Assembly: GCF_030247195.1 (NCBI RefSeq)
Contig: NC_080671.1
Location: 5,298,501 to 5,362,500, forward strand
Length of the DNA: 64,000 nt
Direction of reading: 5' to 3'
DNA from: Topomyia yanbarensis
Taxonomy: Eukaryota > Arthropoda > Insecta > Diptera > Culicidae
This document shows positions 23,941 through 34,527 of this stretch, one piece after another. Position 1 is the stretch's first letter. Each line of letters starts with the position of its first letter. The notes below the pieces were generated by a model that did no database searches, had not been told where the DNA came from, and worked only from the letters and a program-made list of their open reading frames with translations. The translations under genes were made by a program, and so were the position numbers.

Positions 23941-24240
23941 AAGAAGCGAATTGTATAATCGCCCTCGTGCTGCTTAATTAGACTAAGTAAGCGGATTGGG
24001 ATGACCGCGACAAAAAATGTAATTTGCTTTGACAGTACGATACAACAGTACAGCGGATCGGGATGACCGCGGTGAAAGCGATTGATTGTCGTAATTAGTT
24101 TGAGCGGATCGGGATGACCGCGTTGCGTTGCGTTGTGATATTTATGCGGATCGGGATGACCGCGTCGAAAAAAACTACAACCAAATTCGGAATGGTCGCA
24201 ATGGTCACTGAATTTTGTATAACCTAACCTCAAGTTTAGC
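23632..24240. repeat. Left inverted arm (4 copies of a 19-bp motif)
   Basis: Reverse complement of 26978-27543. It contains GCGGATCGGGATGACCGCG at 24053, 24104 and 24146 and a one-base variant at 23991. The open frame across it, with repeated GHPDP, is a by-product of these repeats, not a gene. Confidence 0.85.
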
Positions 24241-24284
24241 GAAAGACGGTGGTTTTAACTAGCATATTATGCAAAGAGTTGAGA

Positions 24285-24388
24285 GATAAATGTTAAAGTG
24301 ACCGAATTATTAACGGAAGAGAAAGTAAACAAAGAGAGTAACTCATTGCAGATATGTCGTTTTGAAAAAACGCTCAAGAAATGTTTGA
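24285..24388. repeat. ~100-bp direct repeat flanking the Gypsy remnant, left copy
   Basis: Contains AAGTAAACAAAGAGAGTAAC and TTTTGAAAAAACGCTCAAGA; the same block in the same orientation is at 27546-27646. It may be the remains of LTR or adjacent sequence of the Gypsy element. Confidence 0.65.
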
Positions 24389-25540
24389 TTCATCTAGGAG
24401 AGCTAAGGGTTTCCGCCGCATATCCTCGCGTTGTTTACCTGCTAGCTTAGCTTCGTGATCTCTACGTTCGAAGAGTTCTTCGTCGAAGCTCGATTTACAG
24501 TGTTCAAGTAATGGTAGTCCACGTTTTATTTTTCGTCCGTACATCACCTCTTCAGGAGGTACCTTAGTGACACTATGAGCGACGGCATTGTGAGCATTAA
24601 CTGCTTTCTTCAATGTTTCTATATGACTTGTTTTATTTGCAATAGCGGTTGCCATTGCTTTGTTAATTAATTTCATATAGCTTTCTGCAAGTCCATTCTG
24701 TTGCGGAATCAGGGGTGTCGAAAAATTTAAGGAAATGTCACGTTGCTTGCAGTATTGTGCAAAATCATGGCTGTTGAAAGGTGGTTCGTTATCCGTTTTT
24801 ATAGATTTTGGGTACCCTTCTTTTTCAAATACATCATCAAGGACTTTTTGTGTGCATTCAAAGTTGGTTGATTTCACCGGTCGAGCGATGATGTATCTAG
24901 ATTTATAATCAACGATTACCAGAATCAAGATGCCACCCAATTTTATGTAGGGTCCGTTAAAATCTAGCGCTACTGTTTCCCAGGCTGTCTTAGGAACGAA
25001 TACTCTCTGCATCGGAGTTGGTCGCTCTGGTTTGCCATTAACACAACATGTTTCACATGTGTCGACCCATTTGGTTACGTCTTTTGGCATGCCGGGTCAC
25101 CATACACGCTGTCGCATAATGATCTTCATTTTTGCAATCGACGGATGGCCTTGATGTGCCACTTCCAAAGCACGCATTTGAAGTGGACTCGGTATAACTG
25201 CGCATCCAGTTTTGACTACTATGCCATTCTCGACTGATAAATCGTTTTCGATCGAGTTGTTACTTTCGCAGATTTTGTGGCCAAAATCCGTTTCTAGGGC
25301 AGATATTACAAGTTGCAGGGTGTCGTCCGAATCGGTTGCGGTTTTAATATCGGCTTCAGTGAGAAATTCAGCTGGATTTGCCTCCAATGCTGCAATTTCC
25401 CAAGGGCTAACTTCTTCATCAAAGGGTTCATCGTCTCCGTCGTATAGTCTGGATGGTGAATCAGCAATATTCTCCATTCCCCGGACGTAGTCGACATCGT
25501 ATATATATATATATATGGACTTAACCTGAGAGCCCATCAA
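24374..25540 (-). pseudogene. Gypsy integrase with zinc-binding region
   Basis: From 25540 downward: YVRGMENIADSPSRLY (the end of RNase H), an acidic linker, LEVAHQGHPSIAKMK (H2C2 histidines) and, after a stop near 25093, CETCCVNGKPERPTP (cysteines). The core has VALDFNGPYIKLGG, IKTDNEPPFNSHDFAQYC and PQQNGLAESYMKLINKA, which contain the D, D and E of the catalytic triad. The tail is KRGLPLLEHCKSS. A TA microsatellite lies at 25501-25516, close to a frame change. It would catalyse integration, but the frame is broken. Confidence 0.82.
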
Positions 25541-26500
25541 TCGGCACGTGTCAGAGCTCGCTTAGTTTCTTCTCGCGATCGATTTAGGATGAATGTAACA
25601 CCTTGTGCATCCGTGCGGAGGGTGAAGTGTCTACCAAGTAAGAAATAGGAAAAATTGTCCACTGCCCACACTGCACCTATGGCTTCCCGTTGGTTTTGCG
25701 CGTATTTCTTCTCGGTAGTGGTTAGGGCATTGGATGCGAAACTGATTATCCTCGGTACTTGGTGTGTTCCTTCTTGTACCAGCACGGCACCTAAGGCCAC
25801 TGGCGAAACATCGGTTTACAGAATAGTTCTATCGTTTTCTGAGAAAAAGCCTAAAGATATTGTGCAATTGATGATACCCTGTTTGACTAATTTGAATGCT
25901 TCTTGTTGCTCGGGTCCCCATGACCATAATTTGGAAGTTGTAGCAGCCCATAGTGGGCTTGAAATATCCGCAAAGTTTTTTCAAATTAGGGCTGAGGAAC
26001 GACGCTAGACCCAAAAAATTTCGAAGCTCAGAGAGAGTCGACGGCTCTCTGTAATTTCGAATTTTCTCGTTGTCAACGTGAAAGCCTGTTGCATCTAGTT
26101 CATGACCGATGAACTTGATTCTAGTTCTATCGAACTCACATTTAGCTGTGTTCAACGTCAAATTATTTGCTCTTAGGATTTTGTCACTGTCCTACAAAAT
26201 TCCTCTATCGTTTCTGCGAAAACCAGAATGTCGTCGATATAAACTATAAGATTATCGACGTCTTTAAGGATCAGAACCATCTCGCACTGAAAAATTTCCG
26301 GTGCGCAGTTCACACCGAACATGAGTCTGGTGAATACGGTACTTCTCCCGCTAGAAATGTTGTCAAGTCGCGAGACTCCTCAGATAATTCTAGATGGTAG
26401 AAGGCATCAGTGAGGTCCAGCTTTGTGAAATATCGCCGTCCGTGAGTTTGACACGCATTTCTTCGAGCAATGGAAGTCGAAAATATTCGCGTTTTATAGC
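25537..26500 (-). pseudogene. Gypsy reverse transcriptase/RNase H fragments
   Basis: Reading down from 26500: AIKREYFRLPLLEEMRVKL, then frame-broken palm sequence, then the thumb TLNTAKCEFDRTRIKFIGHE and RNFLGLASF (about 26030-26160). After another shift comes RNase H: MALGAVLVQEG, YAQNQREAIGAVWAVDNFSY and LLGRHFTLRTDAQ. The palm that should hold the YxDD box (about 26240-26280) can only be read with frame changes. Several stops make it inactive. Confidence 0.78.
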
Positions 26501-26844
26501 TTGAGGTTTGCGAGTACCTTTTCTATTCGGTCGATTCTGTCAACATTGTTGGTATGTTCCACTGTTTCCTGACCTGCAACCTTTTCAGCTGTTGCCTCGA
26601 AAACTGTCGGAGATATGGACAAGCGTCTTGGTGAGTTGATTGGTTTATCGTTCGAATCGGTGCTACTTTTTTCGGCTGAGTCTCTTTCGTCCAGAACACG
26701 GATAGTAGCTACGCTATCGGAGGAGCTGTTGGTGTCACTGTCCATTGATTCGGTATCGTCTACATCGTCCTGAATTGAGTCTACGTCTTGCTCATTCAAC
26801 TCGTCACTATCGAGCCGGCGAACGTATTTCCCATTGTTGGTCAT
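26494..26844 (-). pseudogene. Gypsy gag N-terminal fragment
   Basis: A 116-codon frame starting MTNNGKYVRRLDSDELNEQD, very rich in Asp, Ser and Glu. It ends in IDRIEKVLANL, where it meets reverse-transcriptase sequence. There is no capsid or zinc-knuckle region, so a deletion removed the gag-pol junction. The composition is typical of a gag leader but not specific; the assignment rests on position. Confidence 0.55.
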
Positions 26845-26977
26845 TTTTATTCCCGCACTTCCTGATTTTTATCAGTCTGACTTAATAAATTCGTTTTTTT
26901 TTTTTTCGTTTTCTGGAATGATGAATGCAAATTTTTTTTTGGAGAATTTCAAAAATAAATTTAACTAATATCAGTAG

Positions 26978-27543
26978 CGCTTAACTTGAGGTTAGGTTAT
27001 ACAAAATTCAGTGACCATTGCGACCATTCCGAATTTGGTTGTAGTTTTTTTCGACGCGGTCATCCCGATCCGCTCAAACTAATTACGACAATCAATCGCT
27101 TTCACCGCGGTCATCCCGATCCGCTGTACTGTTGTATCGTACTGTCAAAGCAAATTACATTTTTTGTCGCGGTCATCCCAATCCGCTTACTTAGTCTAAT
27201 TAAGCAGCACGAGGGCGATTATACAATTCGCTTCTTTTTGCCTTTCTCAATAGAAAGGTATTGCAATTGCTCTGAAAACCGACTTTTTAACGGAGGCCCG
27301 GAGGGCCGAGTGACATATACCATTCGATTCAGTTCGTCGAGTTCGGCAAATGTCTGTATGTATGTGTGTGTATGTGCGTCTGTGTGTGTATGTGACCAAA
27401 AATGTCACTCATTTTTCTCAGAGATGGCTGAACCGACTTTGACAAACTTAGTCTCAAATGAAAGGTGCAACGTTCCCATAAGCTGCTATTGAATTTCTGA
27501 TGGATCCGGCTTTCGGTTCCGGAATTACAGGGTGGTGAGCACG
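26978..27543. repeat. Right inverted arm (3 copies of the 19-bp motif)
   Basis: Reverse complement of 23632-24240 except that one motif unit with its spacer is missing. CGCGGTCATCCCGATCCGC lies at 27055 and 27106, with the variant at 27168. The outer part is the same dispersed repeat as at 23640-23940. Confidence 0.85.
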
Positions 27544-27545
27544 AA

Positions 27546-27646
27546 AAGTGAAAAGTGTTATAGTGACGCCGTAAAAATCGAAAGAGAAAGTAAACAAAGA
27601 GAGTAACTCATTGCAGATATGACTTTTTGAAAAAACGCTCAAGATT
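27546..27646. repeat. ~100-bp direct repeat, right copy
   Basis: Matches 24285-24388 in the same orientation, with the longest shared blocks around 27583-27643. Confidence 0.65.
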
Positions 27647-27727
27647 TTTCATTATATTTAATTAACTCACTAAGGAAGTCCGCTCGGAAGTGAATGATGA
27701 TACTTGGGATAAATCATAAATCGACAC

Positions 27728-28552
27728 AGATCTTTCAATAGGGCCAAAGTCGCAATGTACTCAAATGGAGAAAAATCAGTTTCAATATACGGCGATGCTT
27801 TTCTAAATGTAGTTTTTATTGTAGGTATAAATTACTTTATGACCATGTTTTTCCGGAAGCATCTTTGGGTAAACCTTATGACAATATAACAAAGAATTTA
27901 ATTCCTATGTGCTTTTAGTGGGTAGAAACTAAAAAAATGCTTACGCCCAATTTGCATCCCAGTCGTGATTTCGCCCTTCAGCAACCACCATTTGCGGAAG
28001 GGCTAAACGGTGTACATAATTTTCAGAAGGGCGCGGTAAAAGGGCTAAACTGACTCTGTCTTGCTGGGTAGGGCTGGGTAAATGGGCGAGCTTGACAGTA
28101 TACTTTTTAATAGGGCTCAGCAAATGGGCGCATAGAAACCCAATGTAAATGATAGGGCGCGTGCATCTTTTCTTCGAATTTCATGAAAATATCGAAATAT
28201 TCGAATGTTTATGTGCAACAACTATCGAGTAGACATGATCCTAGTAGATATTGCTTATCATTTATATAATAGAACCGCCGTTTAAAGAATAATTTTGTGA
28301 ATAATAACCGTACGCCCGGTTCTGTCAAAAAATGTAAGTTTAGCCTTTATATTCCATATGAGAAGAAGGGCCTCAGTCGAAATCTCGAAGAAAATGCATG
28401 TTTCGCCGTTTTGTTTTCTTTAATTATAAATCGAACTAAAAACCATTTTAACTAGTTTTCACCTCAATCTTGTAGTATTTTTGTCGCATAATGTCATAAT
28501 AGCGAAAACGCAGTTTGTTTACATTTGCGATTTAAGCCCTATTGAAAGATCT
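27728..28552. mobile_element. Candidate TIR element with AGATCTTTCAATAGGGC ends
   Basis: AGATCTTTCAATAGGGC (27728-27744) and its reverse complement (28536-28552) form inverted ends, and similarity extends a further ~10 bases inward. The interior has many GGGCTAAAC, GGGCG and ATAGGGC units in both orientations. No coding sequence is seen. The target duplication is unclear. Confidence 0.6.
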
Positions 28553-28756
28553 ATATCGAAATGTCAAACAAAAACACGAGGGGTGACCCAACGACAGATA
28601 GATTACATCTGGGTGAAATTACACGTAAACCTATAATTGCCTAAACTTCTGTAAAAATAAGGTACAACACTGAAAAAATCATGGAAAAAAGAATGATGAC
28701 ATTGATTAAATAATTCATCATAAATCTTTTTGCTTTGTGAGGAAAAGGGAGATGTG

Positions 28757-28978
28757 TAGGTTACGAATGAGTCTTAACTATATGTTGTACAGTATTGTGA
28801 ACATCTACGGTATCACTCTGTGCACTCACACGCAACGTGAGTGCCTACACGTGGAGTTCATCATAGCAGGCCTTGACTTTGCCTCTTTGATCTTTCGACC
28901 AGCCTATAGGTAAGACGCACGATAACATGCCGTGCTGGGTGATTCCTTTCCCACTCTTGTGTACTTGGAATACACAAA
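28757..28978. repeat. Dispersed repeat B, copy 2
   Basis: Same-orientation match to 22079-22290. It is followed at 28995-29017 by CCGGTCTGACTTAACACCGA-type sequence identical to the right terminus of the TIR element at 29878-30126. Confidence 0.8.
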
Positions 28979-29344
28979 TAAATTGTCACTTGGTCCGGTC
29001 TGACTTAACACCGACCAAATAAGTGTTCATCCATTCTTTTGAATGATTCGTGATTCACTTGCCCATCTCTACACCCAACCCGGTGGAGGTTCTCCTTCCT
29101 TTGCCCGACATAGGAACTGTGGAGCTTTACCTGGGTACGTTACTATGTTTTAATTGCCGCAAGGTTCTACCGTATCGATTTTGTTACTTGAGTCCCATGT
29201 CCGACCTATTCACGAAGCTATTCATAAAGCTGAAATCAATACAGTGAGGGTTAGGAGGCGATCCGAAAACAATGAATTCCGCACAAATAAGAAGTTGGTT
29301 ACGCACAAATGCGTACGTTGGTACGACCGCAAAAATGCGTTTCA

Positions 29345-29851
29345 CGCTTTAAGGCTCAAGTTACCTCAAGGCTTGGTAGTATGCGTAAGAAAAATTGTGT
29401 TCAGCTTTGCCACCAGATTATCCATTTAAACCTTTTCAAAACTCCAAAAGAAGAATATCAGTCGATTTATTAGATCATCACGATTCAATTCATGCAAAAT
29501 ACCTGCTGGAAAAACCATCGGCTTAGCTGGATGGTGCTTTTGAAAAAGTGGCTGTGATTTTTTATCACACTACCACACCGAGCTGGGGTACGCAACACAA
29601 CTGCGCAATGAAAAAACCACAGCCACTTTTTCAAAAGCACCATTTAGCTAAGCCGATGGTTTTTCCAGCAGGTATTTTGCATGAATTGAATCGTGATGAT
29701 CTAATAAATCGACTGATATTCTTCTTTTAGAGTTTTAAAAAGGTTTAAATGGATAATCCGGTGGCAAAGCAGAACACAAATTTTCCTACGCACACTACCA
29801 AGCGTTCAATTCTAACACATGCTTAAAAAAGGTAACTTGAACCTTAAAGCG
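29345..29851. mobile_element. Large foldback element with ~220-240-bp arms
   Basis: Left arm 29345-29563 and right arm 29611-29851 are reverse complements with small differences, around a 47-bp loop. The inner ends are very well conserved (GTGCTTTTGAAAAAGTGGCT on the left). It is non-coding. It could form a very long hairpin, a possible source of double-stranded RNA if transcribed. Confidence 0.8.
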
Positions 29852-29877
29852 AATGAAGAAGCTGGTTGACTATGAAA

Positions 29878-30126
29878 TGGTCGGTGTTAAGTCAGACCGG
29901 ATTAAGTCGCAAAGCATAAAAAATGAGATAATGATAACACTGGGTAAATAATTTCTTCAGCTACATTCGGCTTTTGCCAGATTTGAAATATTTAACCATG
30001 AACAAGAATTATGGCAAAAACTAATTTCCAATTATGACGCAAAGGATGCTGCGCTTCAAACTTTGAACTCAATTTTCTCGAAATCAATATTTTGTCATTT
30101 AGGCCGGTCTGACTTAACACCGACCA
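29878..30126. mobile_element. MITE with perfect 23-bp terminal inverted repeats
   Basis: Both ends read TGGTCGGTGTTAAGTCAGAC followed by CGG, an exact 23-bp inverted repeat. Length is 249 bp. The interior is homologous to repeat A at 21873-22078, and the right terminus recurs at 28995-29017. No coding capacity. The target duplication could not be fixed. Confidence 0.85.
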
Positions 30127-30511
30127 AATGCTGAAGTGATCTACCGCGCATATCCGTTATTTTTTTATTTATACAATATTTATCTTCATAAAACCTATAA
30201 GAGTCTTAATTATATTATGGAGGAGGAAAATCCCCTTTGACTATGTTAGTTGTAACGATCTTTAAACGCACGCAAAAAGCTCACTATCTTTTGGTATACA
30301 CATGGACAAAGTTTCCCGTTACATTACATTTATCTTAACAAAACAATAATCACTTTTAAAATAATTGTCCATGTTTATCTTATATGCTAAGTGAGTCATC
30401 TAAGCCTATTTTTAAAAATTTTATGCTATCTTACATCCATCAGAAATGAAAATGATAGCCTCTGCTAGTAGCACGTATCGATACAAACTGATTCATCCAC
30501 CAGTCGTGTAC
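30127..30511. other. No recognised feature
   Basis: AT-rich non-coding sequence between two transposon-like units. Confidence 0.4.
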
Positions 30512-33021
30512 AGTAGAGATGGTCGGGTTCTGTAAATTTAAGCTTCTCGGGTTCGGGTAGGGTTCCGGGTTTCCAAATTTGAAATTCTCGGGTTCGGGTC
30601 GGGTTCGGGTCGAGTCTGGGTTTTTGAAATTTTGGACTTTCGGGCTCGTGTCGGGTTCGGGTTTTTCAAATTTCAAATTATCGGGGTCGGGTCGGGTTCG
30701 AGTTTTAAACAAAACAACCCATCCATCTCATGACATGTTCGCGTCTATACACAAAACGCAGTCTTTTTTATAGTAGTGAATTATACTTCGTAATACGAAT
30801 GGATGACACATATAACCGTACCAAATGTTAGCACCTCTGAATCGCTAGAATTCGTCGTATTTTCTGGTGCTCAAATATTGTATTTTTTCATTCTTGCATA
30901 AAATTCCTTCTCTTCAGATTCGCAAACTGCCTGAATTATTTAATTTTTTAAACGAACATTCATGCAAGAGCATTCAACAATACGTGTTTCACATCTAAAA
31001 TATCTTTGCGATTTATTTTTCATGATAATTAGTAATAAACCAAGTCAACAGGAATTTATCGGAAAATATCGGTTCAACTTTCTATAATGGAATATAAATT
31101 TCGACAGGTACTTTAAAACCGATACTTAGCCCGCGGCGACTTTTTCTCTACGTAAACGGTTTAGTGGGGTACATTCGTACCCCAGAACCGATGCTTTTTT
31201 GAAAACCAATCGCCAATACAAACGTTAAAAATACAGCAATATGCAGTAACAGAGTTGAAACAGGAAGGCGTCAAAGGAATAGGTAGAGCCAGTGCATTGT
31301 ACGTGTATATAAAGTATGTTCCAGAGACTGGGCTGCAGAAGATAACGAATCGAATGATGCATCTTGCATGCTATATACAAATCATATTCACGAATGTGTT
31401 TTGACTCTTTCATCCGCAAAAGCAAAAATTACGATACCGATCCAAGCGCATTTTCTAGTTACTTTGCTATAGTGCTTTGTTATACCAAATAACATATACT
31501 ATTATTCGGCAGAGTTGGAACTTATACAATTCTACACAAGTTTCTCGCTTACTATGTATCGATATTTTGCTTTTAAAAATATATAATTTCTTTTTGAATT
31601 ATGTACACATGACAAAACACTAACGCAAACGGTTTTGTGGGGTACATTTGTACCCCAAACAAGCCTTAAGCAAGCACTTTTAAATTGGTCAAATGAAACA
31701 AATAGGTTGTACCTGCCTTCACGAAAGTTAATTAATCAAATTGGTTTATGATAAAGATTGCTTGCAATTAAAATAAACTGTAACGGAAAAATAAGGATTT
31801 GAACTCATAAATTTGGTGGTACTTTGGTGTCATTATGGCGGCTCAAATTTAAAAGGGCACATTATTTTTTTTAAAGCAGATAGTTTAGGCCAAATTTATT
31901 TGGGTTTCGTTGTTCATTATACTCATATGGTGATGGGATAATAGAACCACTATCAAATCAGTGGTACATATATGAAACAAGTTTTTTTTCTGTCAGATTG
32001 TTCCCAGGCTGAGCTGTTGCATGATCCGGATTCCTTTATGAAAATATATGAATTTCCCCGAACTTAACGAATTGATCGCAAAAATTTTGTGTGTTCTGTT
32101 GAAGCCATTAACGGATTTTTAAAAGTTTGGAGTCGTTCCGAGAACTCCATTGGACATATCGAAGCATCTCTATTGGCGCGCTTACCGTATAATCTGAAGC
32201 ATAAAATAACTAAAATACCCAATCATAGATCGTCCTAACGCTAATGATGGGACATCAAGAACACGTCAGAAAATGATTGATACCCTTCGATACAGGTTTG
32301 ACTGTTCCAACCAGTAACGTGGGTGACGTCATGTAAACTGTCGAATACGAACTGCCAATTGCCATAGCTTAATTTATTACATGTAATAAATTATACGAAA
32401 CTGCCTTGCAGAAATTGTTTCTGATAAAAAATCAGAAATTTTGGTTAAGTACGACGGACAAGGTTGTTGGAAACTGTGACCATTAAGCTATCTCTTTCCC
32501 CATCGGCGCCTAACTGCCGATTTAACTTAATTTCCGGTTAAAATATCAACGATTTATAAGTTTCTCAGAACGTTACAAATTTGACGTTCAATAATAGTAA
32601 ATATAAATGCGGATTCTACTCGGCAGTGATTTGTTTTGCCATATGCAGATATAACTCAATGCGTATGGTGCTACTTCAGATTCGAGTGATTCTACTATTC
32701 TTAGATAAGTCAAGGGTCCAGCTTGGGTGCCTAGAATTGAAAATCTTCGAGATCTTTGGTTGATTCTCCGTATTAGCAAGTTGGATTCAAATAGGGCTTC
32801 TCAAATTTTAAATTTTTGGGTTCGGGTTTTCAAATTTTAAAATTATCGGGTCGGGTCGGGTTCGGGTGTTACAAAATTTTCATTCTCGGGTACGGGTCGG
32901 GTTCGGGTTTTTAAGTTTTAAAATGTTCGGGCTCGGGTCGGGTTCGGGTTTTTAAATTTTCATGCGCTCGGGTTCAGGTCGGGTTCGGGTTCGAAAAAAT
33001 TGAAACCCGACCATCTCTACT
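30512..33021. mobile_element. Candidate 2.5-kb TIR element with GGGTTCGGGT subterminal repeats
   Basis: The left end AGTAGAGATGGTCGGGTT is matched by the reverse complement at the right end (33004-33021). Both subterminal regions (30540-30710 and 32815-32990) are packed with GGGTCGGGTTCGGGT units in mirrored orientation. Such dense subterminal motifs are typical of transposase-binding regions of hAT-like elements, but no matching 8-bp duplication is visible. The interior is AT-rich and carries two copies of a 20-bp palindrome (31165 and 31638). No intact transposase. Confidence 0.6.
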
Positions 33022-34527
33022 CAGTATCACCACTTCTCAAATTTATCTGAGCTACATATATCACAAACAACTGAACTTGTATGGTAATGTGTGCTATGAG
33101 CGCCTGACAGGCAGTCAGCACGGAAAGCAACGAGTAGTAAACTTAATAACTCATTCTCCGACACAAAGGAAAATATTGAGTTTTATTAATCCGAAGAACT
33201 GATGTAATACTTTTCTCGTAAAATTATAGATCTTATTTAATTTCACTTTAGTAAATTTGGCGACATCCTTAACCATGTCACGCAGGAGTTAGTATGCGCT
33301 CTGAAAGCTCCATTTGGTGGTATTTTAATACGGCGAAATTCCCACTTTAGTATTAATAAACAGACATAAAATTTTACATCCTGACATGAAAAACCAGCAC
33401 TGCAGCGATGACTTGATTTCTTTCGACTTTACGAGTTTTTGTTTGCCCCACAGAGAGCAAGAAACGTCCCGGATAAAGTCAGCCGGAATAAGATTAAAAC
33501 TATCGCTTTGTGTTGTGTGCTTCACAACTTTGCTTACCGTCGCGTCGGTCGGACCTGCTGCAGACTAGGGGAGGTGAGAAAAAAAAACGCCGCCAAGAAA
33601 TGAAGTCTGAAATCTTCTTTGGCTGCGACTTGAGACGGATTAAAACAAATCCCTTGTGGGGGGCAAGACCCTGCATAAGACGTCGCACCACACCGCATCG
33701 CAGCAGGCCGACGTCGGCATACGGAGAGCGGTCGGATTTTATTTGTTCTTTCATTATATTGCTACGGAAAAACGGTATCCGAAGTGATAAGGAGAAACAT
33801 AAACATACGCCATGATCTACTGGTGTAGGGTGTTTGGCCTATTTTAGGCATGGAATGTTGCCAACTTATAATTACTCGAGCTGCAACCCCCAGTAATCCG
33901 TTCCGATTGTTTTGTTTTGTTTCTAAAGAAGTGCTATTGATGCGTATTAGATTCAAATGGTAATAGAAGGATAACTCAACATTTGAATATTTTTCTTCGA
34001 ATGTATGAAAAGAAAAGCGAAAATAAAATCATTGAAGATATTATCGAAAGTTTTTTACTCGAAAATAGACAGACTTACCCCTGGTCGTTCCTGACTTGCG
34101 AAGGAAAACTTTAGCTGAAAGTAAAGCTTACGATGCCGCAAAATATTTGATCAGTCGGACAAAGAGATTAAAAGTTGTTCCATTATGTTTTATGAGCTAT
34201 CAAGCAGCTACTACTAACTTCGAGGTATTGTTTTAGGATAAAAGAATATTGAATAAAATATAACTCGAAGGACTTTGATCAACTCTTCCATTTAAGTATT
34301 GTATCTTTCTATTAAAAAAAACTCGAAATGCGATGGCGAACTTTATTCTACGTTTCTACCGTGAAAAAAACATCTCCATTTACTATGCTCAATTTGCAGA
34401 AAAAAATCATAGCTTGACTGACGCCTCTTCCACAAACAGGATTATTTGATTCCAAAAAAATGACTAAGAAGGTATTAAAATCGTTCATCCCTATTTCCAT
34501 CAATTTTTTACACCAACCAACCTGAAC
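33022..34527. other. Sequence downstream of the odorant receptor gene, no other gene recognised
   Basis: Short frames only. A GC-richer patch lies at 33540-33740. No polyadenylation signal can be assigned with certainty. Confidence 0.4.

Larger units (their letters stand above)
24374..26860 (-). mobile_element. Ty3/Gypsy retrotransposon remnant
   Basis: On the minus strand, in order: an acidic gag N-terminus (26844), a truncated and broken reverse transcriptase, RNase H, an H2C2 zinc-binding region and integrase (to 24374). Gag joins reverse transcriptase near 26500, so most of gag and protease are lost. It lies between two inverted ~0.6-kb arms and between ~100-bp direct repeats. The domain order is that of Ty3/Gypsy; the lineage is not resolved. 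Confidence 0.8.

Noticed and set aside
23991..24164. Regularly spaced 19-bp repeats resembling a CRISPR array
   Set aside because: Eukaryotic context, unequal spacers (about 32-43 bases), only 3-4 units and no cas genes.
23685..24233. 182-codon open frame with repeated GHPDP peptides (mirrored at 26986-27492)
   Set aside because: The peptide repeat is just the translation of the 19-bp DNA motif, and the rest lies on a dispersed non-coding repeat. Both copies are arms of an inverted repeat.
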